Shown here piece by piece: positions 36,448 through 45,888 of a stretch of DNA of 64,000 bases. Source of the stretch: Algoriphagus alkaliphilus (GTDB lineage: Bacteria > Bacteroidota > Bacteroidia > Cytophagales > Cyclobacteriaceae); NCBI RefSeq assembly GCF_900103735.1, contig NZ_FMXE01000015.1, positions 47,432-111,431 on the forward strand, read 5' to 3'. The notes under the pieces are model-generated. The model made no database searches, was not told the origin of the DNA, and was given only the letters and a program-made list of their open reading frames with translations. Each line of letters opens with the position of its first letter. The stretch's first letter is position 1. A program made the translations under genes and the position numbers.

Positions 36448-37269
36448 ATGATAAAACGAACCCTTTTCCTGCTCTTTTTCCTAACTGCAAGTCTTGCCAA
36501 TGCGCAAGACATGTTTCAGGAATACCTATACTCTGCTGACCTAGTCATGAAAAACAGAGATAAAATCTCCTTGACCGATGATCAGGCAAATAAAATCAAA
36601 AAAATCCACAGCACAAACGCCGCTGATTTCAGCACGCTGAAATGGGATTTGGACGCCGAAACTGCAAAGCTTAAAAAGCTCTTGGCTCAAACCAAACCTG
36701 ATCCGACGGCCGTTTCCAAGCAAATGGACCTAGTCCTGAATCTGGAAAATCAACTGAAGAAAAAGCAGCTTTCCACATTGGTAGCGATTAAAAATGAGCT
36801 GACTGAGAATCAACAAGCAACTTTAAATTCTTCAAAAAAGTGGACAGTTTACGGTACTACTAATATACCTTCAAACATTTCCCCAACTCTTCAATCCACT
36901 AGCCCAAAATATAGAGTGGGAACGGGTCCAAATGTCAAAGGAATTGCCTCAGTGAAAGGAACCAGTCACGGAGTTTTTACCAGCAAAGTAAGCCCTGAGG
37001 GTGATGTAACAATTTTCCCAGATGGAGGTAAAATTTACTTTCAGCCAGACCCGGATAAGGAGAATACCAATCCAATTTACTATATAAAAAACAAAAATGG
37101 ATCTTTTGAACAATTGTTTGATGTACAAAGTGTTGATCCAAAAAACATAGAAAGCCTTGAAGTCCTAAAAGGTGAAACAGCTTCGATTCGCTTTGGAGAA
37201 AAAGGTAAAAACGGAGTTATTATTTTTACACTGAAAGACAAAAAAGACGAGTCCCCTACAGAAAATTAA
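36448..37269 (+). CDS. Secreted Spy/CpxP-like protein ending in a TonB-plug-like motif
   Basis: 273 residues: signal peptide to ANAQ, a helical region near residues 35-125 with ISLTDDQANKIKKIHSTN and long coiled-coil spacing that recalls Spy/CpxP-type chaperones and metal sensors, then a beta-rich part. The end (NIESLEVLKGETASIRFGE, KGKNGVIIFTLK) closely follows the short motif at the end of TonB-receptor plugs. It follows the sigma/anti-sigma pair by 78 bp and likely belongs to their regulon, by inference. Confidence 0.7.
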   Translation: MIKRTLFLLFFLTASLANAQDMFQEYLYSADLVMKNRDKISLTDDQANKIKKIHSTNAADFSTLKWDLDAETAKLKKLLAQTKPDPTAVSKQMDLVLNLENQLKKKQLSTLVAIKNELTENQQATLNSSKKWTVYGTTNIPSNISPTLQSTSPKYRVGTGPNVKGIASVKGTSHGVFTSKVSPEGDVTIFPDGGKIYFQPDPDKENTNPIYYIKNKNGSFEQLFDVQSVDPKNIESLEVLKGETASIRFGEKGKNGVIIFTLKDKKDESPTEN

Positions 37270-37295
37270 ATCTTCATAATGGTTAAGTTTAAACA

Positions 37296-37331
37296 GAAAA
37301 GGAGGCTGATTTTCGGCCTCCTTTTTTTTAT
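37296..37331. terminator. Bidirectional terminator between two convergent units
   Basis: AAAGGAGGC and GCCTCCTTT form a stem around TGATTTTCG with a T run on the right and A run on the left. It separates the Spy-like gene from the convergent toxin gene. Confidence 0.88.
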
Positions 37332-37669
37332 GATTTCATCCTAGTGGGATTCATTTTGGTTGGGAAAAAATCGGTGACAGTAACTTTTTGAGTTAATTCA
37401 TCTACAAAAAACAAAATCTTAAGTTCAAAATTTCTAGAAGCTCGAAATAGCAAAAACCTTACTTTTTTTGGATCCTCGACAAAAGTCTTCTCCCTTGAAC
37501 TACGATGCGGTTGATATTGTAGCGTTTCAACTTTCTCAAAAATTTCAAAGTCAATCTCGAAAACTCGATTTCGACTAAAGTTTGAATTTAGATACGGATA
37601 AACTTCATTTTGGTACCTTAAAATGGCCGACCGTGTGAATATTATTTCATATCTCGTTCCTTCCACCAT
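37328..37669 (-). CDS. RelE/ParE-type toxin
   Basis: 113 residues, basic, with the beta-rich RelE/ParE fold pattern (YEIIFTRSAILRYQNEV, KKVRFLLFRASRNFELKILFFVDE). Such toxins cleave mRNA or inhibit gyrase; which applies cannot be said. The start lies inside the upstream antitoxin gene by 28 nt, normal for a toxin-antitoxin operon. It is slightly longer than typical RelE. Confidence 0.75.
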   Translation of the reverse strand: MVEGTRYEIIFTRSAILRYQNEVYPYLNSNFSRNRVFEIDFEIFEKVETLQYQPHRSSREKTFVEDPKKVRFLLFRASRNFELKILFFVDELTQKVTVTDFFPTKMNPTRMKS

Positions 37670-37857
37670 TTTTCATTCATATGTTTAAATTCTTCCAATG
37701 AATGAACCCTCCCTTCTTTAATATCCTCCAAAGATTCTTGGAATCTTGCCTCCATTTCTTCTTGGATCATTAAATCCTCAATCCTTTCCAAGGTTGCGGT
37801 TTTTTCAATCTTCATCACTCGTTGGATAAGATTCAGCTTGAGTTTTTCTGCGTTCAC
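37642..37857 (-). CDS. Antitoxin partner of the RelE-type toxin
   Basis: 71 residues, helical and acidic at the C-terminus (EDIKEGRVHSLEEFKHMNEK), which is the pattern of short antitoxins that clasp a RelE toxin. The first codon is GTG at 37857; an ATG at 37815 would give a 57-residue form. It precedes the toxin in the same transcript. A DNA-binding domain is not obvious. Confidence 0.7.
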   Translation of the reverse strand: MNAEKLKLNLIQRVMKIEKTATLERIEDLMIQEEMEARFQESLEDIKEGRVHSLEEFKHMNEKWWKERDMK

Positions 37858-37916
37858 AGGATTACCATTTAAAATTGAGAACTAGTCGAATTTACGTTTT
37901 TTTCTTCAAAGCTGTT

Positions 37917-39599
37917 TCAATCCAAAAACCTCCAGCTCGTCTTATGGTCCTTATCCAGTGGCTTGCCCGTAACTTTCGCTCTCAGAATCTCGATCGGCAT
38001 CGCATTTTGGGACATGATCAGGTCGTGAAACTCCTTTTCAGCCATCTTACCGCCATCCACCATTTCAGCTCTCAGGGAATAGATTTCCAAAGCTCCGATC
38101 ATATAAGCGATCTGGTAAAGTGGCCCGTAGCTTCCTTCAAATGAACGTCTGACCTCTGCCTCGGCATTGGCCACTTCGTGTCCCACTTTATCCACCAACA
38201 GATCAATGCACTGCTGCGGAGTCATTTTGCCCAGGTGATAATTCAGGGAGAAAATAATCCGTGCACAGCGGTGCATTCTCCAGAAGAGCATGCCCACTTT
38301 GTCCTTGCCATCCCGAGGAAAGTCCCGATCCCACAGCACAAACTCCCAGTACAGTGCCCAGCCTTCTGTCCAAAAGGGTGTGCCAAACATTCTGCGATGC
38401 GTCATCACCCGCTGATTCATAAACTGCTGCAAATGATGACCGGGGATCAATTCGTGCTGTACTGTAGCTCGGGAAAAATGCGGGTTGTTTCCACGCATGG
38501 ACATCATTTTCTCCTCATGGCTCATTTCGGAAGTTGGGTAGGAAATCTGAATCACTTCACCGCCCAAGAAGAACGGACTTACCCGCTGCCGTTCGGCAGA
38601 AATCATGGTCGTTCTCCAGGTTTCTTTGGCCAATTCAGGCACAGTAATCCAGTCATTTTTCTCCATGATTTCGATTGCTTCTTCTCCCAATCTCGCCACT
38701 TCCTCCGGCCAAGCTCCGGCTGGCAAGTAAGTGTTTTTCACCATCTCCAAAGCCGCTTTCCAATCATTTCCAAAACCAAGTTCATTGGAAGCTTTGAGCA
38801 TTTCTTTTTCACACCAAGCAAACTGCTTTTCTGCTTCTGCAATCAATTCCACCGGAGAATACGCGATCATTTCGAATGCCAATTGCTTTTCCAAAGCCTC
38901 TCTGCCAATCGGTTTTCCGATGATTCCGCTTCCATCGTCTTTGACTGAATTGGTGTAGTGTTCGCGCAGTCCTTTGGCATACGCTTTCATACTTGCATCC
39001 AGTTTTTTCCAAGGCTCAGGCATCCACCAGGTGAATTCAGGATCATAGTCGAAGTAAAAATCGTAGGCTTCTTTGGTCACTCGATTTAGACTTTCCACAG
39101 CAGATGCCGCTAAGTCCGCTTTTTGCCATGAATCATATTTTGCTGAATTGGATAAAGCTTTCAATTGAGTATCAACTGATTTGGAAACCTGATTCCAGGT
39201 GTCCGCCAATTCCTGGGCGTTGGGTTGTTTAGCTCTTCGGCGAGCAGTCACAAAATCCTCCAAAGGCTTGCCGAAAGCAATCACGGCCTGAACTTCAGAA
39301 AAAGCCCGCTTCTCCAAGTCTAAGGTTGCCAATTCCTTTTCCAGGTAATTGCGAAAAAGTACATAATCGATCTTGCCGTCTTCCGAAAGCGCATCATAGT
39401 TGTGAGCTTGAAGGCTTTTCAAATAATCCTGATTGAAAGATTCCATTCGGGCGAAATACTCTGTGGAAAGCCGATTGGTGTACAATCTGGAAAGTGCTCC
39501 CCGATCCGCCTGATAAGTGGTGATGAGATTGACTAGCTCTGTGGCCTCTGCCAAAAACGAACAAAAAAGAAGGAATAATAAAGGCACTATTTTTTTCAT
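37917..39599 (-). CDS. DUF885 metallopeptidase-like secreted protein
   Basis: 560 residues with a signal peptide ending AEAT. The DUF885 signature HELIPGHHLQQFMNQR is present near residue 395 with TEGWALYWEF downstream, as in carboxypeptidase-like DUF885 proteins. Members are predicted zinc peptidases in the periplasm or outer envelope; substrate unknown. Downstream context gives no clue. Monocistronic. Confidence 0.85.
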   Translation of the reverse strand: MKKIVPLLFLLFCSFLAEATELVNLITTYQADRGALSRLYTNRLSTEYFARMESFNQDYLKSLQAHNYDALSEDGKIDYVLFRNYLEKELATLDLEKRAFSEVQAVIAFGKPLEDFVTARRRAKQPNAQELADTWNQVSKSVDTQLKALSNSAKYDSWQKADLAASAVESLNRVTKEAYDFYFDYDPEFTWWMPEPWKKLDASMKAYAKGLREHYTNSVKDDGSGIIGKPIGREALEKQLAFEMIAYSPVELIAEAEKQFAWCEKEMLKASNELGFGNDWKAALEMVKNTYLPAGAWPEEVARLGEEAIEIMEKNDWITVPELAKETWRTTMISAERQRVSPFFLGGEVIQISYPTSEMSHEEKMMSMRGNNPHFSRATVQHELIPGHHLQQFMNQRVMTHRRMFGTPFWTEGWALYWEFVLWDRDFPRDGKDKVGMLFWRMHRCARIIFSLNYHLGKMTPQQCIDLLVDKVGHEVANAEAEVRRSFEGSYGPLYQIAYMIGALEIYSLRAEMVDGGKMAEKEFHDLIMSQNAMPIEILRAKVTGKPLDKDHKTSWRFLD

Positions 39600-40259
39600 T
39601 TTTCTTAAACCGGAAAGTGACTGAATATAAACATATTATGATTATCCGCAATTCTACCAGTTTGCTAAAATTGAAATTGCAAAAAGCGGATAATCGTCGA
39701 CAGACGACCGTCCACAGTCCACAGCTCGTCTCATCGGACTTCTATCCTTATTTCCTATGGCTACTGGTAAGAAAGCGGATATACAGAAAACATATAATAT
39801 TATGGCACTTTAGAAAACTCAAATCATTCCAATGGCAAAACCTTTGTCAAAAAAAAATTACCACATAGACACATAGCTTATAATTCAATAAGTTTTTTCT
39901 GGAAATTATTTTTTTAAGGTTAAAAAAAGGAACATTTAAGCCACAGTACTTGGTGGCTCACCTCACGGGAAAAGATATGCAATTTATATTTGGGGGATAT
40001 GCTTTTCCTCTATGCTTTTCTATGTGACTATGTTGTTAGAAATGGGTTTTCGATTTTACGCTTAGTCTAGAATATATTTCTAAAAAGCCGTGACCATTGG
40101 CCAAAAATCAGCATCTAAAGCTAGTAGCCTGCGATTATCCATTTTACAGGAAAGTCTTTAAAACCAATTCCTTATATTCAAAATACAAAAACTGGAAACC
40201 ACTTTGATTTGCTTTTCCTGATATTCTTTCTTCAATCTGATCCTTTAACCCTTTTATCT
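39600..40259. other. 660-bp gap before the ABC operon
   Basis: No gene found. It contains word-like repeat fragments near 39698-39735 (GACGACCGTCCACAGTCCACAG style) and an inverted pair CCACATAGACACATAG (39861) and CTATGTGACTATGTTG (40020) around 145 bp of A+T-rich DNA. The promoter for the ABC operon must be here, but I see no clean match. Confidence 0.5.
39861..40035. repeat. Long-armed inverted repeat (CACATAG family)
   Basis: CCACATAGACACATAG at 39861-39876 and the near-reverse complement CTATGTGACTATGTTG at 40020-40035 bound a 145-bp A+T-rich segment. Confidence 0.5.
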
Positions 40260-41147
40260 ATGGAATTAGTCATTAAAAACCTCTCCAAAACCTATTCAAA
40301 TGGAGTAAAAGCACTAAACGATATTTCTCTCACAGTCCCTCAGGGTATGTTTGGGCTACTCGGACCAAACGGTGCCGGTAAATCCACCCTGATGCGTACC
40401 ATTGCCACACTTCAGGATGCTGACTTTGGCACAATCACACTGAATGGAATCGATGTCCTGAAAGACAAACAAGCCGTTCGTGAACGATTGGGCTATTTGC
40501 CACAGGACTTCGGGCTTTATCCCCGAATCAATGCGGAAACGATGCTCGACCACATCGCACAGATGAAAGGAATCGGGAAAAAGTCCGACCGCAAAGAACT
40601 TGTGGCTTCACTATTACAAAAAGTAAATCTTTTCAAAGACCGCAAAAAAGGCCTCGGTACTTTCTCCGGCGGGATGCGTCAGCGATTTGGGATTGCGCAG
40701 GCTTTGGTTGGCAATCCTTCTTTGATCATCGTGGATGAACCTACGGCTGGTTTAGATCCATCAGAACGTAACCGATTTTATAACCTGCTCTCAGAAATCG
40801 GCGAAAATACCATTGTCATTCTCTCTACTCACATCGTCGAGGACGTAAATACCCTTTGCTCGAATATGGCCATCATCTGCATGGGCGAAGTACTGATGCA
40901 AGGCAAACCCAAGGAAGGGCTTTCTATTGTTCAGGGAAAAATCTACCGAAAAGCGATCGAGAAAAGCGATCTCGAAAAATACCGAAAAGACCATCAGGTA
41001 ATCTCGACCAAGTTGATCGAGGGAAAGCTGAGTTTGCGAATTGAAAGTGATGAAGACCCGGGAAATGGATTTATGCCAACTCCAGCAGATCTGGAGGATG
41101 TGTACTTCAGTTATATTTCCAAAAAGGTTGATCCCATTACTATCTAA
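40260..41147 (+). CDS. ABC transporter ATP-binding protein
   Basis: 295 residues from the ATG at 40260; an upstream in-frame ATG gives an unlikely hydrophobic leader. Walker A GLLGPNGAGKSTLM, signature SGGMRQRFGIAQAL and Walker B LIIVDEPTAGLDP are all present, with the H-loop in STHIVEDV. It is of the ABC-2 export type. It precedes the permease-peptidase gene by 9 bp and probably powers it. Confidence 0.93.
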   Translation: MELVIKNLSKTYSNGVKALNDISLTVPQGMFGLLGPNGAGKSTLMRTIATLQDADFGTITLNGIDVLKDKQAVRERLGYLPQDFGLYPRINAETMLDHIAQMKGIGKKSDRKELVASLLQKVNLFKDRKKGLGTFSGGMRQRFGIAQALVGNPSLIIVDEPTAGLDPSERNRFYNLLSEIGENTIVILSTHIVEDVNTLCSNMAIICMGEVLMQGKPKEGLSIVQGKIYRKAIEKSDLEKYRKDHQVISTKLIEGKLSLRIESDEDPGNGFMPTPADLEDVYFSYISKKVDPITI

Positions 41148-41156
41148 TCGACGTCT

Positions 41157-44100
41157 ATGTTTAAGGACATCTTTTTATTTGAGCTGAAATACAGGTTCAG
41201 CCGTCCGGCTACCTGGATTTACTTCGCCATGCTATTGGTTGTTCCCTTGCTACTGATAGGGTTTGGAAATACCCCCGCATCGGAAAAAGTCTACCACAAC
41301 TCCCCTATTGTCATTGCCAATCTTTTGGTTTTGGTATCTCTTTTTGGGATTTTGATTGCTTCAGCCGTGATGGGCGTACCGCTTTACCGCGACTTGGAGC
41401 ATAAGACCGGAAATTTCCTGTTCAGCTACCCGATTGGTAAGTTCGGCTATTTCATGGGTCGGTTTTGGGGGTCATTTGTCGTGCTCTTGTTTATTTCTCT
41501 GGGACCATTGCTTGGAATTTATTTGGGAAGTTTGCTCGGCCCCCTCTTTGGAACAGATGCAGATCGCTATGGGCCAAACTCCCTGATTAATTACCTCCAT
41601 CCCTGGCTTACACTGGTCGTCCCAAACCTTTGGCTAGCAGGTTCACTTTTCTTCGCTCTGATTATTTTCACCCGAAATATCCGATCTATTTACTCCGGGG
41701 GCATTGTCATTTTCATTGCATATCTGCTATCTAATTTCCTGGCACAGGATATCGAAAACAAAGATTTGGTTCAGCTTCTTGATCCATTTGCATTAAATTC
41801 ATTTGATATTCAGACGCGGTATTTGACACCTTTTGAGCAAAACAGTTTCCTGCTTTCTGTGACTGGAAATTTACTTTGGAATAGAGTCATTTGGGTTTCT
41901 GTCGGGCTCTTTTTCTTTGTCTCTTCCTATTTCAGGTTCAGTTTTACTTATTTCTTCCAAACTGTTCAAAAGAAACTTTCTGCAAAAACTGACAATGAGA
42001 CAGCTCCTGTCGGTTTGCTTAAGCGAGTAATGCCAGACTTCACAGCTGATTATCAGTGGAAGAGTTTTATAACCTTGACCAAAATCGAGGTTCAGAATGT
42101 CCTGAAAGATGTGTACTTCCGCTCAATTTTACTGGGAGGAATGATCTTTCTTGTACTGGACTTCTGGATTGGAAATACGATTTACAGTGTTTCGAATTTC
42201 CCCTCCACTTCCTTTTTGATGGAATACAAAGGCTATGATTATTTGCTGTTTGTATTCATCATCATCGTATTTTTCACAGGAGAGGCTCTGCACCGCGACA
42301 AGTCCACGGGCTATTCGGTGATCAATGATACTTTTCCGGTCAAAGACGGAGTGGTGATCGCCTCGAAATTTTTCGGAATGGCCTTCATCTGTTTGGTCTT
42401 GACCACACTACCAATCATCGTGGGGATTTTAGTTCAGACTTTCAAAGGCTATTTTGAATACAATATCCCGGTTTATCTGATTGACAGTTATCTGATTTCT
42501 CTTCCGGACTTTATTCAGATGGTGATGCTTGTTTTTGCGGTTCACTTGGTCGTCAACAACAAGTTCGCAGGACATGCAGCTGCGATCGGCATTTGGGTAG
42601 TCATGATCATTCTGAGAAATTTCGCCAATTACGACTTCAATCTCTTCTTTTTCAGTTACAAGCCGGGATACACCTGGAGCGATATGAACGGCTTTGGGCA
42701 TTTCGCAGATCCTTTGATCTGGTTCAATATTTATTGGACGGCTTGGGGAATTTTCCTCGTTTTGTTCTTTAGTATTTTCTTCAGCCGTGGGATCGAAGAT
42801 TCTTGGAAAAGCAGAATTAAGACCGCAAAGTCCAGATTGGGAAATCCTGCACCAAAGTTATCCTTCGCATTTTTAGCTATCGCGCTGCTTACGGGGGCTT
42901 ATATATATAATTCGGTAGTCTATGAAAACGGCTATCTAACTTCTGATGAAGGGAAAGAGAGGTCAGTGGCTTATGAGCTACAATTGAAAAAATATGACCG
43001 AATTCCTCAACCAAAAGCTACCAAAGTCAACATCAAGGCGGATCTATTCCCCATGGAGCGAAATGCCTTCTTTGAAGCGCAGGTTCAGATGGTCAATAAA
43101 ACAGATAGCCCGATTGATTCCATCCACTTCAACAGTACAAGCTTGACTGATTTTAAGGTATTGCTTGGTGCCGACACACTTCCTTATCGCTTTCCATTGG
43201 AATACAAAGCAAGAAAGTTTCAGCTTTTTGGCAAAAAGCCAGAGCGGGAATGGTATAAAATCACTGCATTGCCTCAGACTATGATGCCTGGCGACACACT
43301 GGACTTTGTCATCATCAGTGAAAAAACCAATTCTGGCTTTCCAAATTCCGGATATGGTCAAGAACTCATCTACAATGGGACGTTCTTCAGTGGTGGAATT
43401 CCGGAAATCGGATATTCTGCCAGTTCTGAAATGAACAGTGATGAAGACCGTAAAAAATACGGACTTCCTCCCAAGCCGGAAGATCTGCCCGAACATCGGG
43501 ATCCTTATGGACAGCAGACGTTGCTTTTTGCGGACGATGCGGATTTTATCCAATTCGAAGCGGTAGTCAGTACAATTCCAAGTCAAATCGCTGTGGCACC
43601 AGGCTACCTCCAAAGAGAATGGGAAGAAAACGGAAGGCGCTATTTCCATTACATTCAGGATACGCCGATTCAGGCCTTTTTCACATTCGTTTCAGCGAAA
43701 TTTGAGGTGTTGCGAGATGTGGCCTATCTGCCTAGCGGACAGAAAGTGGATCTCGAAATCTTTCACGATCCCAAGCATAAATACAACTTGGATCGCTTTA
43801 TGGGAGCGTATCAGGACGGAATTACCCACTTCTCTGAGATCTATGGAGACTTTCAATTCCGCCAAATGAGATTGTTGGAGTTCCCCAGGTATTCCACCTT
43901 TGCGCAATCATTCCCTAACACCGTTCCATTTGCGGAAAGTTTTGGCTGGGTGGCCAATTTCAAAAGTCCGGATGATTTTGACTATGTGTACTATGTGACT
44001 GCCCACGAACTAGCCCATCAGTGGTGGGGTCATCAGATTACACCGAATTATACCCGAGGATCCAATTTGATATCGGAAGCTTTGGCGGAATACTCTGCTC

Positions 44101-44801
44101 TTATCTTGACCGAACGAAGGTATGGCAAGGATAACATGAAGCGATTCCTCAAGGAGGAACTCGATCGCTACCTGTCTGGAAGATCCAATGAAGGAAAAAA
44201 GGAAAACACTTTTATCAACTGTAACCGGCCTTACCAATGGTATTATAAAGGAAGTTTGATACTCTACGGACTTCAAGATCTGATAGGGCAAGATGCGATG
44301 AATTCAGCTTTATATGCTTTCAATCAGGAATTTGGACTGAAAGAAACTCCTCCATTCCCCGGAAGCTATGACCTCTATCGGCATCTTGATGCAGTAACTC
44401 CTGACAGTCTGAAGTATTATCTCGACGACACTTGGAACAAAATCACACTTTATGACAACAAAGCTGAGGAAGTTCAGGCAAAGCGGATCACAGGAGGCGA
44501 ATATGAAATCACGCTAAAAGTCAAATCACAAAAGCTCTACGCAGATGAAACTGGTAAGGAAGAAAATGCCCAATACGAATCAGATTACATCGATATTGGA
44601 GTTTTTGCAGGAGAGGACAAGGATGAAAATGGACGAACCCGTGTGAATCCATTGTATATCCAAAAGCACAAAATCAAACCGGGGCAATCCACCATCTCAA
44701 TCAAAGTCAAGGGCGAACCTGTCAAAGCAGGGATCGATCCCTACAACAAACTGATCGACCGACTACCGGATGACAACACCATTTCAGTCGTAATCAAATA
44801 A
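41157..44801 (+). CDS. ABC-2 permease fused to M1 aminopeptidase
   Basis: 1214 residues. The first 580 form ABC-2-type membrane domains with about 12 hydrophobic segments in two blocks (the second begins near residue 305, after TADYQWKSFITLTKIEVQN). The rest is a large extracytoplasmic M1 peptidase: HELAHQWWGHQ at 950-960, the zinc Glu in SEALAEY at about 974, and the usual GxMEN region is replaced by a FAESFGWVANF stretch. Fusions of this design are known in Bacteroidota; what is exported or cleaved is not known. The ATPase directly upstream is its partner. Confidence 0.9.
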   Translation: MFKDIFLFELKYRFSRPATWIYFAMLLVVPLLLIGFGNTPASEKVYHNSPIVIANLLVLVSLFGILIASAVMGVPLYRDLEHKTGNFLFSYPIGKFGYFMGRFWGSFVVLLFISLGPLLGIYLGSLLGPLFGTDADRYGPNSLINYLHPWLTLVVPNLWLAGSLFFALIIFTRNIRSIYSGGIVIFIAYLLSNFLAQDIENKDLVQLLDPFALNSFDIQTRYLTPFEQNSFLLSVTGNLLWNRVIWVSVGLFFFVSSYFRFSFTYFFQTVQKKLSAKTDNETAPVGLLKRVMPDFTADYQWKSFITLTKIEVQNVLKDVYFRSILLGGMIFLVLDFWIGNTIYSVSNFPSTSFLMEYKGYDYLLFVFIIIVFFTGEALHRDKSTGYSVINDTFPVKDGVVIASKFFGMAFICLVLTTLPIIVGILVQTFKGYFEYNIPVYLIDSYLISLPDFIQMVMLVFAVHLVVNNKFAGHAAAIGIWVVMIILRNFANYDFNLFFFSYKPGYTWSDMNGFGHFADPLIWFNIYWTAWGIFLVLFFSIFFSRGIEDSWKSRIKTAKSRLGNPAPKLSFAFLAIALLTGAYIYNSVVYENGYLTSDEGKERSVAYELQLKKYDRIPQPKATKVNIKADLFPMERNAFFEAQVQMVNKTDSPIDSIHFNSTSLTDFKVLLGADTLPYRFPLEYKARKFQLFGKKPEREWYKITALPQTMMPGDTLDFVIISEKTNSGFPNSGYGQELIYNGTFFSGGIPEIGYSASSEMNSDEDRKKYGLPPKPEDLPEHRDPYGQQTLLFADDADFIQFEAVVSTIPSQIAVAPGYLQREWEENGRRYFHYIQDTPIQAFFTFVSAKFEVLRDVAYLPSGQKVDLEIFHDPKHKYNLDRFMGAYQDGITHFSEIYGDFQFRQMRLLEFPRYSTFAQSFPNTVPFAESFGWVANFKSPDDFDYVYYVTAHELAHQWWGHQITPNYTRGSNLISEALAEYSALILTERRYGKDNMKRFLKEELDRYLSGRSNEGKKENTFINCNRPYQWYYKGSLILYGLQDLIGQDAMNSALYAFNQEFGLKETPPFPGSYDLYRHLDAVTPDSLKYYLDDTWNKITLYDNKAEEVQAKRITGGEYEITLKVKSQKLYADETGKEENAQYESDYIDIGVFAGEDKDENGRTRVNPLYIQKHKIKPGQSTISIKVKGEPVKAGIDPYNKLIDRLPDDNTISVVIK

Positions 44802-44805
44802 GCTA

Positions 44806-44836
44806 AAAGCTCCGAAGAAATTCGGGGCTTTTGTTT
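44806..44836 (+). terminator. Terminator of the ABC operon
   Basis: AAAAGCTCCGAA and TTCGGGGCTTTT pair around GAAA, with T-rich sequence after. It starts a few bases after the permease stop. Confidence 0.7.
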
Positions 44837-44870
44837 TGAAAATCCTAAATTTGATCAAATGACCTAGGTG

Positions 44871-45173
44871 ATGGAGCAAAAAGAAAAGCCTGTATTTCAC
44901 AAGCGCATCTTTTGGGATGTGGATTTTGAAAATCTCGACTATGACAAAAAATACAAGTTTGTCATCGAGCGGGTTTTCGAGCGGGGGGATGTACCCGACA
45001 TCCGCAACTGCAGAAGGTACTATGGAGACGAACTGGTGGCGGAAGTTCTGCTGAATGCTAAATTTTTATCAGTTATGACTATGTATTTAGCCGCAGCCGT
45101 AATTGACAGACCTCTTAAAGATTTCCGATGCTACAAACTCAGACAGTTGAATCCAGAACTCTTTCCCTATTAA
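44871..45173 (+). CDS. DUF6922-like partner of AbiEii protein
   Basis: 100 residues from ATG 44871 (a GTG precedes it). The pattern KRIFWDVDFENLDYDKKYKF, RRYYGDELVAEVL and RPLKDFRCYK is that of the DUF6922-type proteins found before AbiEii genes in Bacteroidota, likely a DNA-binding antitoxin. It overlaps the AbiEii gene by 46 nt in another frame. Confidence 0.75.
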   Translation: MEQKEKPVFHKRIFWDVDFENLDYDKKYKFVIERVFERGDVPDIRNCRRYYGDELVAEVLLNAKFLSVMTMYLAAAVIDRPLKDFRCYKLRQLNPELFPY

Positions 45174-45754
45174 TAGAGCTTTTCACACTTCCATTCCTTG
45201 AGTATTTTGGTCTGGTTGGTGGAACAGCCCTTTCTCTAAAGTATGGTCATCGTCTTTCGATTGATTTAGATTTATTTTCCTTTGAAAAATTCGAAAACGA
45301 AAGTTTAATAAGCGAATTAAATAGACATTTTGGAAGTCGACTAGAAATTAGAACTAGCCCTCCATTGTTTGGTATTTTCTGTTTTATCGATGGAGTCAAA
45401 GTCGATATCGTCCGACACCCTCACCCATTGATTGGACCGATAGAAACGATCGATGGAATTCGCTTCTTTTCAGATCAAGACATTATGGCTATGAAAATTC
45501 AAGCGATTTTGGGCCGGGGGAAAAAGAAAGACTTCTGGGATATTGCCGAACTCCTGAAACACTACACCGTGAGTGATTTTGTCAGAAATCATAAAGCAAA
45601 GTATAGCACTCAAAATCTACTAATCTCGATTCCGCAGGTCATGGTGTACTTTCAGGATGCAGATGAGGATGAAAATCCAGTCAGCCTCAAAGGCCAAACT
45701 TGGGAGAAAGTACAAAAAGTCATTCAGAATAAAATCGCTGAACACCTTCGGTAA
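45128..45754 (+). CDS. AbiEii/AbiGii-type nucleotidyltransferase toxin
   Basis: 208 residues. The nucleotidyltransferase core GGTALSLKYGHRLSIDLDLF carries the GG and DxD motifs, followed by KVDIVRHP and KIQAILGRGKKKDFWD. AbiEii-family toxins attach nucleotides to RNA and act in phage abortive infection or plasmid-type addiction. The partner overlaps upstream. Intact by motifs. Confidence 0.85.
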   Translation: MLQTQTVESRTLSLLIELFTLPFLEYFGLVGGTALSLKYGHRLSIDLDLFSFEKFENESLISELNRHFGSRLEIRTSPPLFGIFCFIDGVKVDIVRHPHPLIGPIETIDGIRFFSDQDIMAMKIQAILGRGKKKDFWDIAELLKHYTVSDFVRNHKAKYSTQNLLISIPQVMVYFQDADEDENPVSLKGQTWEKVQKVIQNKIAEHLR

Positions 45755-45833
45755 ATTGAAGGGTAAGAACCTTCGTCAAGCTTCTATGGATTTCACTTTT
45801 GGTTGATTCAGAATTTTCCCCAAAAGGTATGGA

Positions 45834-45864
45834 AGCAAAAAGCCCCGAATCGCTTCGGGGCTTA
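45834..45864 (-). terminator. Terminator of metK
   Basis: Minus strand: AAGCCCCGAA, loop GCGA, TTCGGGGCTT then T-rich. It lies about 25 bp after the metK stop. Confidence 0.88.
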
Positions 45865-45888
45865 ATATTATATCCGCTAAAATTCGAC

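Noticed and set aside
38178..38948. Plus-strand frame opposite the DUF885 gene
   Set aside because: Antisense shadow; no protein-like motifs.
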